Below are positions 22,386 to 34,370 of a DNA stretch of 64,000 nt, in pieces; position 1 is the first letter of the stretch, and each line of letters opens with the position of its first letter. The stretch is from Massospora cicadina. Taxonomy: Eukaryota > Entomophthoromycota > Entomophthoromycetes > Entomophthorales > Entomophthoraceae. The stretch is from positions 158,002-222,001 of the forward strand of contig JAKSZP010009276.1 in assembly GCA_022478985.1 (NCBI GenBank), written 5' to 3'. Below the pieces are notes generated by a model that was not told where the DNA came from, made no database searches, and worked only from the letters and a program-made list of their open reading frames with translations. A program made the position numbers and the translations under genes.

Positions 22386-22430
22386 TATTCAATGAAGGCC
22401 AACCAGGTTGGACACTTCTGATATAATGAT
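22386..22430 (-). repeat. Isolated LINE 3' tail remnant
   Basis: The plus-strand sequence TGAAGGCCAACCAGGTTGGAC followed by ACTTCT parallels the 3' tail of LINE copy 2 (GGAAGGCCGACCATGGGACG, GACACTTCC). On the minus strand it ends in GAATAAATTAATT. It may be the real 3' end of the old LINE copy 4, with about 1 kb of later sequence in between, or the end of another lost copy. Confidence 0.4.
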
Positions 22431-23093
22431 AGAAAGCAACCAAGAAATATAAATGTAGAAGACACTAATAAAGGGTACATACCACTCCTGTTGTCAGCCT
22501 GGACCGCCAGGTTTAGGACGATGGGGAAACTTATGACAAATTTATGCCAGGATAGAGCTTAAGTGAATGTTGAAACTGGCACTTAGGCGTCATATTTGAA
22601 ATACACTGGTCCACACAAAGAACAACCCAAGATATTTTGTATGATAGCAATCTGAGTAAAACATACAAAAAAACCTTTATTATCAGGAATAGGGTATAGA
22701 AAGCAAATAAAGGAGAACACCTTAGTATCTAGTACTGCAAACTGTTCAGTGGTTTGCTATATCAACTTAATAGTAGATTAAAGCTATCTACTAAGGGAAA
22801 ATGCCCCTTTATTGATGGCAATGTCACTCAGATATTCTCTGTATACCAATGTTCTCATTATTGTACTTTGTGGTTATTAAGCAGCCTTAGGATTAGTAAA
22901 TTAACAATGTAAATCCAAATTAGACAGGAAAGCGAGTTAATAGAGCCCAGGTTATTTCCAACATAATACCAATATTATACCATTTGTAATTTAATTTTGC
23001 CTGCTATACTCAAATTACTGGTGGCAGGCCATAGTAATTTAAAGGAATCTATTGAGGATATTTTTTCTCCAGTGTGAGGCAAAATATCATATT
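22431..23093. other. No gene seen
   Basis: AT-rich without recognisable features. Confidence 0.4.
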
Positions 23094-23107
23094 AAAGCTG
23101 ATTTAAA

Positions 23108-23158
23108 ACATCGATGAATCCCCCCCCCCTTGGGTTGGGACCATCTAGTACTAAAAAA
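23108..23158 (+). mobile_element. Micro-insertion 2 of SINE-like family (about 51 bp, longest copy)
   Basis: Reads ACATCGATGAAT, a run of C, TTGGGTTGGGACCATCTAG and TACTAAAAAAA on the plus strand. It is flanked by AAAGCTGATTTAAA at 23094-23107 and 23159-23172, a perfect 14 bp duplication. It shares ATCCCCC, GGTTGGGACCA and CTAGT-CTAAAAAAA in the same order with the 44 bp copy at 54763. Confidence 0.78.
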
Positions 23159-23379
23159 AAAGCTGATTTAAACTAGCGCTTCTAGGTGATCAAGGCCACG
23201 GCGTCAGTGATCTATAATGTAAGGGAACAAGAAATGTGTTGGCGGGGATTAGGATTTAATAATAGTAGATTTATATTGACCAACTTCATATAAAAACCTG
23301 GACCGCGTGCTGTAATTTTTACTAAATATGGATCAAATCATCCATCTAAGTATTAGTTGAATATAAAATTAAGTAAAAA

Positions 23380-24712
23380 TACAAACTGATGGTTAGTCTG
23401 ATAAATTACAACAGTTAATGAAAGGATCAGTTATTGGGAACCAGACAAGGTACCATGAGTTGATCAACCTTCTGTTGCATGGGGTCATGTTGCCAAACAA
23501 CCATACCTGAAAGTGTTCCAATAGATGGGAGTGAAACAAGTGATGAATTCATTAAGGGTAGTAGGCATTCCTGGTAAATTATCCAAGACCACAGTATGAA
23601 ATTTCCACAGCGCTATTGCTATAATTAGCGCGCAGAGGGATGGAGGGATAGATGACTCTATGTTGAGAGCAAACATGTTCCTTAACAGGCTAAAACCTGT
23701 CTATTGTCTTGGCGGAATATATGCATACCCTCTTTACAGATAGCCTCAGATGGCGGAAATTTCTCTAGGAGTTGTAATCAACTTCCATGTTGGCCGCATA
23801 CTGCTTACAAAAAATGAGAGGTGTTGACCTATTCACAATGTGATACCCCCTCCACAGGCACCTTAATACATGTGCATGGACCTAGGGTTGTAGTAAGGGA
23901 TGATGTATAGCTTCAAATCATCTTTTGAGGGTTCTATACTGTATGGTATGTCCATCATATCCTTATATTCTATACAGGCAATGGTACATGGACAAAGGTG
24001 TACTATTTTTCATATAAAAACTTTTCCATGAACTTCTTGTCTGTAGGTTAACCTTGGAGTCCTTGCTGATTAGTCTGTCCACTTATGAGGATCTTCCATT
24101 CCATACTTCTCATGGCTAGAAGAATTCGTTTAAAATGTGCAGGGGTACCATGTTGACCTGCAGCGGATGGGTGAGATGCCAGTTACCTAGTAATGAGTTT
24201 GGATTTAGGTTTTTTTTGGAGAGCGTATAAAAGTTTGATCTTGCTGCATGGGCTAGTGTAGGATTAGAAGTGCTGGACTAGTTACCTGAGAAATTCAAGC
24301 GCCTAGTAATTGGGATGCTTGTTCTACATAATTTGTTAGCCCATACCTCCACTATGCCTGGAGCCAAAAAAAGTTTCAAGATGCACAGGGGCTTATGCCA
24401 GGCCAAAGATATCCCTTAATAAACGCATATATAAATGCAAAGAAAGCTGATGAGAAGGCGATTGCATGTGCTTTGAGCAAAATGATGGACAAAAACATAG
24501 AGTTGGCATTCCCAATCTGACTGATCAGACCTGTTTTTTGTCCATGAAGGGTGGCAATGCGTTTTGTTATTTTGTCTAAGAGATAGTTCTCCATCATGAT
24601 GTAGTCATATCCCTCTGAGTCAAGCCATACATCCAAAAGGCGGACAGGTCCTGTGGCAGAACTGGAAGCAAATGCGAGTTAAATGAAGTGATTGGAACTG
24701 ACCAACTAAATT
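23380..24712 (-). pseudogene. Old LINE copy 4, 3' half (C-terminal ORF2)
   Basis: A decayed minus-strand LINE. 24636-24376 matches the part of ORF2 after the RT core: GLISQIGNANSMFLS (compare SLTGRIVLANSMLLS in copy 3) and AHAIAFS...YAFIKGYLWPG. 23676-23485 matches the C-terminus (MFALNIESSIPPSLCALII). Between them the zinc-motif region is frameshifted. The other half of this copy lies at 29981-33620. The two halves were separated when copy 3 inserted at 24712/29981. Confidence 0.8.
24696..24712. repeat. Target-site duplication, 3' side of LINE copy 3
   Basis: AACTGACCAACTAAATT, repeated exactly at 29981-29997. Confidence 0.9.
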
Positions 24713-24765
24713 TTAAATTTATTGCGGGGAAGGCTGACCATGGGACGGACACTTCCAAATTTGAC

Positions 24766-27700
24766 TCAGAAGAGACAAAACTTAGTACCAGGGGAGGCAC
24801 CCCAGAGAAGCGATGCTATCTCTTTTTGCCAGCGGGAACGCCACTTATGGGGAGGGGGAGGAAACGTGTGAAGGGGCCGTAGCCACAATTGAACACGTGT
24901 GGAGGAAGGGGTATGATTTGATGAACCAGACTGGGAATCAGGAAGAGACCAGCTGTTGGCGACGCGGTGGGAGGTATCCAAACATCCACGCTTGAAAGTG
25001 GTCCACCAAATGGGACCGGAATCTATGGACCGCTTCTGGGAGGGTGGGGGTGGAGCCTGCGATGGCATCTAAGACAATCGTGTGGATGGTCCACAGGGCG
25101 ATTGCAACCACCAAAGCACAAAGGGAGGGCAGAAGGGGGAGGTCATTGATAGAGCGAACATATCTCTTGACAGACTGAAGGGATGCGTTTGATCCTGGCC
25201 CAGAAGACATTGAACTTCGCGCCATATCACTTTATAGGTAGGGTACTTCTCCAGGCGGTGAAACAGCGTTCCATACTGGCCACACACAACACAGGATGAG
25301 TGTAAAGTGTTAGAGCGCTCAGCTGTACGATACACCCGCCTCAGGCAGTGCCACACATGGGAGCGGACTTGAGGTTGCAACAGAGGATGGTGTACATATT
25401 TCCAGATATTTTTTGGGTCTCAATGGAGTAAGGGATGTCCATCATGTCCAGGTAGTTCACCCTGGATAGGACATGGGGTCAAATGGGGATCACGCCATCG
25501 TGGATGGGTAGCCCCTTTACCTCTTGTGTGAACTGAGGAGAGGGGCGGCCTCTTTGGGTTGTATGTCCGCTAATACAAATTCTCCACTCAGCGCTCCGCA
25601 TGGAGAGGAGGATTCGTTTGTAGTGGGTTTTAGTCCCATGAGGACCTGTGGCTGATGTGTGTGATGCGAGGTATTTCATCAGGGAGTGGGGGTTCGATGG
25701 ATTGTTGAGGCCCAAGGCGCGGGAGAAGTTGGAGCAGGCTGCGCGGGACCAGTGTTGGGAGGGGAGTGTAGGGGTGGTGACGGCCGCAATCCAGGTACCC
25801 AGGATCTTGGCGGCATGGGCTCTGAAGTCAAGCAGGTCCATGCCACCATGATGTTGAGGACCAAACATGACCTCTAGCCGCACTGGTGGAAGGCAGCCTG
25901 ACCAAAGCCATCCTTGCAGCAAGGCGTACAAGGATTTGTAGAAGCTTGGGGAGAAGGGGATGGCGTGGGCTCCAAACCAGACTTTGGAGAGGAGCATGGA
26001 GTTGGCTAAAACAATCCTGCCAGTAAGGGAAGTAGGGTGGGCTCTGAGAGAGGCGATTCGCTTTGTCACATAATCCAGAATATGGCACTCCATTACTGCT
26101 GACGCATATCCGCCTGCCTCCATCCACACGCCCATATGGCGTACTGGTCCTATGGTAGGACATGGCACGAAGGGGAGCACCAGTGGGGCGGTGTGTTTTG
26201 AATTAGTAGGGCGAGGATGTGGGCGAGCAGATGGGCCAGGTTGGGAACTAATTGCTGGGGTCCAGCAGTTCTGAAACCGACCAAGGAGGATGATTTCAGT
26301 TTTGGAAGAGTTCAGTGCCGCGTTTCTTACCCGGGAATACTCCTGGATGAGAGCTTCAAGCGCGCGTTCATCTTGATTATTAGACACCCCTACCACACAA
26401 TCATCTGCGAACGCCATTATCTTGACTGGGGCTTGGCCTGGCACGTGGACCCCAGTGAGTTGGGCATTCACATTTCGCAGTAGTGGGTCAAGGCTGAAGT
26501 TGTATAAGAGTGGGCTAAGGGGGTCTCCTTGTCGCAAGCCCCTTTGAGGGCGGACTACTTCTGTTAGGAAGCCAGGTCCATGCACTGCCATTGTTGCAGA
26601 TTCTGTGAGCAGCATTACCCAGTTGATAAAGCGAGGGGGTAAGCGGAATTGATGGAGGCAGGCCCTGAGGTATTCCCAGTTTACTTTATCATAGGCCTTT
26701 TGTTGGTCCAAGAATACAAGCGCCCCAGAGGCTGTGGACTGACATACATTAGCCACAGAGTGCACGTTATCCCAAATCGACCTTCTGGGGATGAAACTGA
26801 ATTGTTCTGGGAAGATGGTGGCAGATGCTACAGTCCCTAAACAGTTAGCCATAATTTTTGTTAAAATTTTGGTGTCTGTGTTTGTTAGAGAAATGGGGCG
26901 CCAGTTGGCTAAGTCTAGCTTATCCCCTTTCTTGAAGAGTGTGACAGTGAAGGCCTCATGTCCTCCTGGTAGGAGGCATGTTTCCATCAGGCTTTGGTTA
27001 AGTGAGGCGAGCAGCAATGGGGATATATATTTAAAAAAATTTTTGTAGAACTCATATGGAATGCAATCTGGGCCTGGGCATTTTTGGTTTGGTGCACCGC
27101 GAATGGCTGTCTATAATTCATTCTGAGTAATTAAATTTATTATTTCTGGGTATCAGAAAATGGAGCGGATGTGGGCTCAGTTGAGAAATTCTGCCACTTC
27201 AGCCAGCTGAATTGGGTCGGAGTGGTACAACTCAGAGTAATACTGTTGCATTTTGATTGCCACTTTGGCCAGTGTGTCCACAATGGAATTATCCGATCTT
27301 CGCACCTGTGTGCAGGCCACGCTCTGGCGTGGTGCAAATTTTTTTAAAAAAATGTGCGGTGCACTTGTCACCTTTTATGATGCGTGTGGCCCTGTACTGA
27401 ACACAAACCTGATGTTTGTGTTGTCTTTTGAGTGCATTGAGGTGGGCAGCTGCCTCCGCCCACTTCCATCCCCATGCAGAGCTGTATCCTGTAACTGGGA
27501 TGTTGAATCCAAGTGTGCCAATTCTGCCAGAGTGCGCGAGATAACCGCTGATGTAGCTTGTGAGCGTCTGGAGGAGAGATGGCGAGAGTGGCGGATGGTG
27601 TCATTTTTGAAAGTTGCCCATGTGGAAATGGGGTCCGCGCAAAATGGTGCAACAAACTTTTTTGCCATAGTTGCCTCTTCTACCCACGTGGAAAATCCTG

Positions 27701-28470
27701 GTGACCCAAGCTCGGGGGGCGGATCTTGTACCAATGTGGGGCCTTGGCAGCCGTGACAGGTAGGTGGTAGGTTAGTGAGACCAGTCGATGGTCAGAGAAT
27801 TCCAATTTTGTTGCCTTGAAGTGGGAGATGTGGGGTTAGAATTTCGCCGGCGTTAGAATAATATCAATGCAGGTCATGGACCTTAATTGGCCGTTGTGGA
27901 TGTGGGGCCATGTCATGTTTTTGAGCAGCGGGGCATGCCATGGCAGCGCATCCATTAACCTGAGGGTGGCCTTTAGAACGCGTAGTTCTACATGACCCTG
28001 GGGGGCATGGGGTGAGGAAGGCCACTGGTCCGTTGGTGTGTTTAGCCAACAGTTCATGTCGCCAACCATGAAGGAGTCTGGGGGTAGCGGGAGGGATTTC
28101 ACTATGAGAAAAATTCCTGACGCTCGTGTGCACCATTTGGGGCATAGATGTTGATGATTGCGTGTTCTACGTTGGCCCATGAGAAGGTGACAACAAGCAC
28201 TCGGCCATTTAGGAATGTTTCTGAGGATAAAAATTTGAAAAAATTATTTTTCCAAATTAGCACCCCACAGTGCATTGACCAAAAGGATAGGGATGGGAGG
28301 AGCATTGTTTTCCAAGCTTTCTTGGAACCTCGTGGACAGTGGGACTCCTGGATGGCCAGGATATCCACGGGTAGATTGTATTGTAAAAAACTCAGTTTCC
28401 TAGTCTGGGACAGGGAGGCCTTGAGTCTGGCAGTATTCAACATCCCTATGGTGAAGGTTTTCCCCATCAC
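24766..28470 (-). pseudogene. LINE copy 3 ORF2, whole span
   Basis: The endonuclease N-terminus (28470-28102: MLNTARLK, IQESHCPRG, NGRVLVV, NIYAPN) is open. The rest of the endonuclease (28180-27836: GDMNCW, IDIILTP) follows in another frame, with the FSDH region, a linker (27734-27140) and the RT (27017-25479). The C-terminus with CVVCGQYGTLFHRLEK (25380-25069) and the last part (25068-24766) are again in shifted frames. Only a few indels and stops separate it from an intact reading frame, but it cannot be functional as it stands. Confidence 0.9.
25479..27017 (-). CDS. LINE copy 3 reverse transcriptase, open 512-codon stretch
   Basis: The best-preserved RT of the window. Motifs in order on the minus strand: FKKGDKLDLANWRPISL, FLDQQKAYDKVNW (first catalytic Asp region), RGLRQGDPLSPLLYNF, MAFADDCVVGV (catalytic DD), then the thumb and connection region (LVLPFVPCPTIGPVRHMGVW, GRIVLANSMLLS, YALLQGWLWSG). 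The frame starts inside ORF2, downstream of the KCPGPD block, because of upstream breaks, and stops shortly before the C-terminal zinc motif. It is therefore a fragment of a dead ORF2, not a complete gene. Confidence 0.85.
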   Translation of the reverse strand: MLLASLNQSLMETCLLPGGHEAFTVTLFKKGDKLDLANWRPISLTNTDTKILTKIMANCLGTVASATIFPEQFSFIPRRSIWDNVHSVANVCQSTASGALVFLDQQKAYDKVNWEYLRACLHQFRLPPRFINWVMLLTESATMAVHGPGFLTEVVRPQRGLRQGDPLSPLLYNFSLDPLLRNVNAQLTGVHVPGQAPVKIMAFADDCVVGVSNNQDERALEALIQEYSRVRNAALNSSKTEIILLGRFQNCWTPAISSQPGPSARPHPRPTNSKHTAPLVLPFVPCPTIGPVRHMGVWMEAGGYASAVMECHILDYVTKRIASLRAHPTSLTGRIVLANSMLLSKVWFGAHAIPFSPSFYKSLYALLQGWLWSGCLPPVRLEVMFGPQHHGGMDLLDFRAHAAKILGTWIAAVTTPTLPSQHWSRAACSNFSRALGLNNPSNPHSLMKYLASHTSATGPHGTKTHYKRILLSMRSAEWRICISGHTTQRGRPSPQFTQEVKGLPIHDGVIPI

Positions 28471-28949
28471 ACCTTAGGTGTGAGGGGTGGGCACCCGGGC
28501 CCACCATCCTCTTCTAGCTCCCTGCGGGCCTTCACAGCAGCGTGGGTGTTAGCAGCAACACTATCAGAGTTTTTGTTGATTTTTGCGGAAAGAGTCATGT
28601 TGGCTTTAGCCTTCACTTTTTGTTTTCCCAACATTGGACGAATTTTTGCGGTGCAGGTGAGTTTGGTGCACCGTTGAGTGGGTCAAAAAAAATTTTCAGT
28701 TGGGATGGGTCCCAAGTCAGTTTCAACTGGAGCTTGGGTGCAATGATTGGGTGAGATTGAATCTCCCATCAGATCCTCGGATTGAGTGGCCCGCTTGGCA
28801 TGGGCTTCCCAATCTGATTGGTTGATGGATTCCCAAGTTGCTTCCACCACGAAGGTCTCCATGTCCTCCTGGCATTGTGAGTGTGGGATAGCGGTGGTGG
28901 CTTTGGCCGCTTCTTTGGCCGTGGCCCTATGGGCCTGCTTGGCCTTCTT

Positions 28950-29843
28950 TCACTCTTGTGGGGAGATAGGCTTTACCAGTAGGTAGCAGCCTTGTGCTCC
29001 CCATGGGAAGGCCTCCTTGGTGCTTGCGGTTAGTTTGTAGTGCACCTCTCCGCTGGCCATGGCCACCAAGGGGTGCTCTTGGAATGTGACGCCCTCCTTG
29101 ATGAGGCATGCGTGTGCCTTATGGCTGAATGCATCACAGTGGGTGCAAATGGGGGGCGCACTGTCCACAGTCACCCAGAATGGATGGGTGGTATGCCCTG
29201 CAATATCAATAAAAGTGGAGTGCGGGATCTGGGTTAGGTCCTTTGCGATCTCCACAGTTGGGGTCAGCACTGCGATGGCTTTGCCAGTGCACAGGTGTGG
29301 CATCAGCGTGAAGCGTTGCATTTTAAAAGATTGTATATCGCCATATACAGCGAGATCATCTTTCAGGTGTTGTTCCAAATTGTCACATTTTACCATAGTA
29401 GGAAAGAAGTCAAACGTGAGGAAAATTTGGTTCAATTTTGTCCATCTGGTGCATTTAGTTTCGATGACCTGTTGCCCTTTGGGGAGGTCGACCACTATGC
29501 GCACTGCTGCAGCCTCATCTGCTGCCGTTTTGCTTTTAAAACCTAGGTCCAGCCAACCGCGTGACATGGAGTGAGGTGCAATGTACACCGCGGTTAGGAA
29601 AAATGTTGTACATCTTCACAAAATTTTTCCCATAAGGCTGTTTTTTGGATGTCCAGAAACACGCGGACTCCAAATTCCACTGACGAAAATGGCTGGGAGT
29701 GTGGCGTGTTGATGTACTGGTTGCATCATGCTTCCATGCGAGTATCTCCGGGGAAATAGTGACCACCAGTTTCTTAGTATTTTTGTCAATTCCGCCAGAT
29801 TCTCTGGGGCGTTTTCAAACGTTGGAGGCCGCGGGCCTTCCAC
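28950..29843 (-). pseudogene. LINE copy 3 ORF1, nearly intact
   Basis: The main open piece is 29588-28950 (212 codons): SRGWLDLGFKSK.AADEAAAVR, FLTFDFFPT, LKDDLAVYGDIQSFKMQRF, LCTGKAIAVL, HPFWVTVDSAPP, then the knuckle CTHCDAFSHKAHAC with Ser in place of the usual Gly before His. It continues in frame past the knuckle to WGAQGCYLLVKPIS and stops. An N-terminal piece (29843-29616) is in another frame. In copy 1 the region past the knuckle is in a separate overlapping frame. Confidence 0.85.
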
Positions 29844-29980
29844 CTGCTCCTCTTACCTTGCTTGCCCAACTGCTCCCTGACATGGGCGCAGACTAATCTC
29901 CTCTGTGAGATTATCAAACTAGATTCAGTCTTGAATTGAATAGGTTGCAATAGTGATTGCAACGAGAAAGAAAAGTTTAA

Positions 29981-29997
29981 AACTGACCAACTAAATT
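29981..29997. repeat. Target-site duplication, 5' side of LINE copy 3
   Basis: AACTGACCAACTAAATT, identical to 24696-24712. Confidence 0.9.
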
Positions 29998-32900
29998 AGG
30001 TGAAAAGATTACTGGAAATCATAATCCTCTGGCCCAAGATGGAAGGTACCCTACGGGTCTGATAATAAACTAGTAGGATAATTTACTTTTGTCTAAATTA
30101 AGTGATGCATTGCCGATCATGGAGTAACCTTGTATGGGTTCCCAAGGCTGTATGCGTCATAATTGTTGAAGATACTCACCACACAGTCATCTATGAATGC
30201 CATCATTCTGACTGGTAGTTTACCATGGACGCTGACTCCAGTAGTGCAAGCATTTGTGTTGCAGATTAGTGGGTCAAGGCTAAAGCTATATATTAAAGGC
30301 AAAGAGGATCACCTTGATGTCCTCTCTGCGGTCAAACTAGTAAGTTAAAAATTCTGATCCACATATAGCCATAGTGGCTGATGCGTTAAACATTAACACC
30401 AAATTTATAAATCTGGCTATTGATTTAAACTTGTGAAGGCATACATATGATAATTCCAATTAACACTGTCATAGGCTTTTTTGATCAAGTAAAACAAGCG
30501 CTCCAGAAGCTTGAGACTGGAAGACATTAGCAACTTTTTGAATGTTACTCATATGGATCTTCTGGGGACAAGTCCATATTGTGCAGGAGATATCATATTA
30601 GTTGCTATCTCCCCTAGGTGCTTAGCCATGATTTTTGTAACTATTTTGGTGTTGGTATTGATTAGGGGGATAAGGCTCCAATTGTATAGACTTAGCCTAT
30701 CTCTTTTTTTGAAAAGAGTAAATGTATATGCTTCTTGGCCTCCAGGAAGAATTCAAGTTATTATAATGCATTTATATAATGGAGGCTACAAAAAGTTTAA
30801 ATGTTTTATTAAACATTTTTTATAATATTCAATAGGAATCCTATCAGGGCCAGGTAATTCTTATGGTGCACTGCACACAGTTTCCAATAATTTCTCTTGC
30901 AAAGTTAATTTTAATTAAATTAATGGATAAAACTGCAGTGACTATTATGCGCACTATCAAGGAACTCCTCATTCTTCTCTGGTTTGACTATATCTGATTT
31001 GTATATGTTTGGATAAAACTTGTATGCTTAGGTAGCAGCTTTTGCCAGTACTTCAAAATGGATTTATCAGACCACTGGACCTGTGTGCAGACTACAGTAT
31101 TTTATAAAAGTAAAATTTAGAGAAAATAGTTTGAATCATGTTTCTTCAGTCATTAACTTCTTTGCTTTGAAACAGACTCCAATGCTGTTTTGGTGTTCTC
31201 TTACCAAATCATTTAGGTAAAAAGACACCTCATCCTAGTTACACTCCAATTTAGGGCTATATCATGTGAACGGAGCTATATTTTCCAGGCGATCTACTTT
31301 TAGCCAAGGTGCACTTGATGATAGCTTAAGCTACCCCTAAAATCTCCACCAAGCTATATGTTTGATCTGGTTTACTGTTAATTTCTTGAAATTTGACCAG
31401 GTGGTCAATGTATTAAAACATAAAGGCGTCATAAAATCCCATGCTGAAGTCATATCCTCAACTCAGGAATTAAAATCTGAGTTGCAAAATTTTAGGTGTA
31501 TTCTACACCATCTGGGTACCTGCATGGATGTTTTTAATGGAGTAAAGAACACAAAAGCTAACTTTGACCAGAAAATTTTCTCTTTGTAGGTTTAAACTTA
31601 AAAAAAATTGTCAGAAAATAATGGTGCTAGGTACAAGGTCTATGCGTGACATATATGGTAAATTTCCGTTAAGAATATGAGGACAAGCTATGTTTTCAGT
31701 AGAGGAGAGCGTTTAGTAAGGTAACATTTAGGCCTAAGGTGGCTTTTAGGACGTGAATTTCAACATGTCGCTGTGGGTCCTCTGTTTTGTGTGGTCACCA
31801 ATCAGTCTCTGAATTGGCTTAACAGTTCATGTCTCCCATATCAAAGGTGTTAGAGGGGAGAAAAAGATATTTAATTTGAAAAAATTCATGATGAGCCTGC
31901 GCATAGTTCAATGAATATATGCGGTAATTTTATGCATGACGTCAAACCCAGAGAAGGTAACAGCTAGTATGCAGCCATTTAAATTTTTCTTAAATTTAAA
32001 TATTGGTTTGCATGTACTAGCACCCCACAGTGCTGTGATCTCAACAATAGTGTGAGAGGAGCTTGTTTGTTATGCCTCCTCCTTCCCTTGTAAACAGTGG
32101 GTTTCCTGTATTGCAAGGATGCTCACATGGGGAGGGATATTACAGAAAACTCAACTCCTCAGTTCTAGTTATAAGGCCTTAAGTCCCACTATGTTCAATG
32201 TCCCTATCTCTAGTGAGCAACCCAGTGTGCCTCAGGAGCGGTTAAAAGGGTCCCCAGCCCTACTCCCTCACTCTCCTTGCTTACCTTTGCATGCTTACAA
32301 TGATTATCATAGTGGTGAGTAGGCGCTGTCTATAATCAGCAACTTTCACTACTGCCAATTTGGGCACCTTCCTGCCTCTGGTGGCACTTGATTTATCAAT
32401 GGGGTGCACTTGTTGTGTAACTTTATTGGATTTATTGCTCCTTAAAAGTTTTAATTTTTGATATTCATTACCATTCAGATTGTAATTTGCAAGCATGGGA
32501 TAGTTCAATTACCTGTCAATAATGAGTTGCCACAAAATTGGATTCAGAAAAATATGTTGATATAGATTGTCTGGTTGTTTATATGTAACATTTGATTAAC
32601 AAAATGTAATGAGTTTCTTTATATCTTCCTTAACTCTGTTCAGGCAAGATGGATGATTCCATCAAGGCCTTTCCCTTGGCTACAGCCAACTTACAGGCCT
32701 GGTTGGCCATTTTATGCTCCTTTTGGAGAGATTGATCAACTATCTTGTATTGTCAAATCCTTCCATCTAGATTCTTGATTTGTGTCTTTGATTTTGGCAT
32801 ATATTAAGTCATTTTCACCCAATTTTCTCCCCACAAAATTCCATTTCTCTCATGTCTTCCCTTATTAAACAGGAGTGGCTCTTGTATCTAAAAGCCTGAC

Positions 32901-33620
32901 AGTGTTTTCATATGAGTGTTGCACTTTCCACAGTTGTGTGGAACTTCTGGGATTTTATCCCATCAATGATGGTGGATTCTATGCGTAAGTTTTTCGTGAG
33001 ACTCTCCACTATCTCCAGGTTCAGTTAAATTCTTGCAATGCCCCCTGTGGCAAGGGCCAGCATGAGTTTGAACTTTTAATTTTAATTGTTTGTTTTCACC
33101 ATAGGATTCCAAGCCTTCCTGGAGATGGTGCTTATTGACTTTGCACAAAGAAATGTCAGAAGGCAATCATAGTTATAAAACTATCTCTGGACTCTGTCCA
33201 ACATGTACATTTGGCCAAAACTATCCACTGACCATTGGTGAGGTTGATCACCACTTTTGGTTTTGTGGCATTATTGACTTCTTCCGCCGTTTTGGACCCA
33301 AGGTTCACCCAGCTATGAAAGCTAGTATGGGTTGTCATGAAGATGGTGTGCAGGAACAATTTTGGTTAAGCTTCATCAAACTTTTCCCATAGTGACATCA
33401 TGTCTGTGACCAAAATAAACACAAATACCGTGTTCAATTGATGATAGCAGAAAATGGGGTACTTTGATGTAACTGCAGTATTTTACTAGAGAAATTTCAT
33501 GAAATCCACAGGGTGCACCACCTTAGTAGTTTTTTGCTTGGCTTTCATTATTGCCAGTGTACTTGGAACCTTTGAGTGGTGCAAATCCAGATCTGCTGTC
33601 CTTCACAGCGTTTGAAAAAC
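29981..33620 (-). pseudogene. Old LINE copy 4, 5' half (ORF1, endonuclease, RT)
   Basis: Highly decayed but in the expected order on the minus strand. ORF1 domain 33359-33156 (HSWVNLGSKTAEE, VVINLTNGQWIV, CTCWTESRD; compare SWINIGF, CVEIALPEG and CTRWNKAK of copy 1); endonuclease start near 32100 (ILAIQETHCLQG); further endonuclease and linker 31.9-31.0 kb; RT blocks at 30825-30511; and the catalytic block 30302-30117 (SFSLDPLI, MMAFIDDCVVS, where Ala of FADD is Ile). Copy 3 interrupts it right after the RT core. The outer 5' limit is approximate. Confidence 0.8.
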
Positions 33621-34365
33621 CATGTCTTTCTTCACTAATTACATCTCACTTGGAATATATTATAAAATTGTACTGTTTGTATTGAATCATGCTGCTAAAA
33701 GTGATAGTGACATGCAAGAAAAGTTGTTATGCATGAGCTCTAAAGCTAAGTTATACTATAATGTAGCTCATATTTGGAGAGGAATTTCTTAAGCAACCAG
33801 ATTATCTACTTAAATCTTAGTAATTTTTACTAGTATCTCACCATTGTATTTTCTTTGTTGGTGAATAATAAGATTATATGTTAAACAGAGAATAAGATAA
33901 AATAGGAGAAAACACTAGGAAGTAAGCGGAAAAATGGTTACTATTAATTTGAGTATATTCATACACAATACTTTTTGTATAAATAAAAACAATTGTCTTG
34001 TTTAATCCACAATTTTAAGAAGAGTAATAATGAGAAACAACCTTATCTGTGAGCATCAGGACTTTTTGACTCTTAGAAGAAATGATTTTTATTCAAATCC
34101 TAGAACATTAATAACTTAAGTTTTTATTAAATAATTAGTAAAATTATTTCCTTGATTCCATATTTTAGTTAGAAAATAATTTATAAGTTTTTAGCTTTAA
34201 ATAAAGAAGCTATAACAGTAAGGCACTTATTAGATGTGTCATTTATGCATTAAATAATTACTAAATTGATATTTGTTAAAACAATCATGACCACAAGGTA
34301 TCTAAAATTGCTTGAGTTTATTTAAAGCTTATTAAAATGTAGCTGGATTGTTGAAAAAATTTATT
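33621..34365. other. AT-rich stretch, no gene seen
   Basis: Very AT-rich, stops in all frames, no recognisable element. Confidence 0.5.
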
Positions 34366-34370
34366 GCATC
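34366..34370. repeat. Target-site duplication of three-LTR array, left
   Basis: GCATC directly before LTR 1, matched by GCATC at 37723-37727. Confidence 0.75.

Larger units (their letters stand above)
24713..29980 (-). mobile_element. LINE copy 3, nested in copy 4
   Basis: A full-length minus-strand LINE of 5268 bp with perfect 17 bp duplications. It is very similar to copy 2 over its whole length and better preserved: RT is open in one 512-codon frame. It is inserted into the linker after the RT core of old copy 4. The 3' tail reads GTCCCATGGTCAGCCTTCC then AATAAATTTAAAA. Confidence 0.93.

Noticed and set aside
22711..22730. Possible further micro-insertion at TATCTAGTACTGC
   Set aside because: Only ten bases match, the A-run is missing and no duplication was found.
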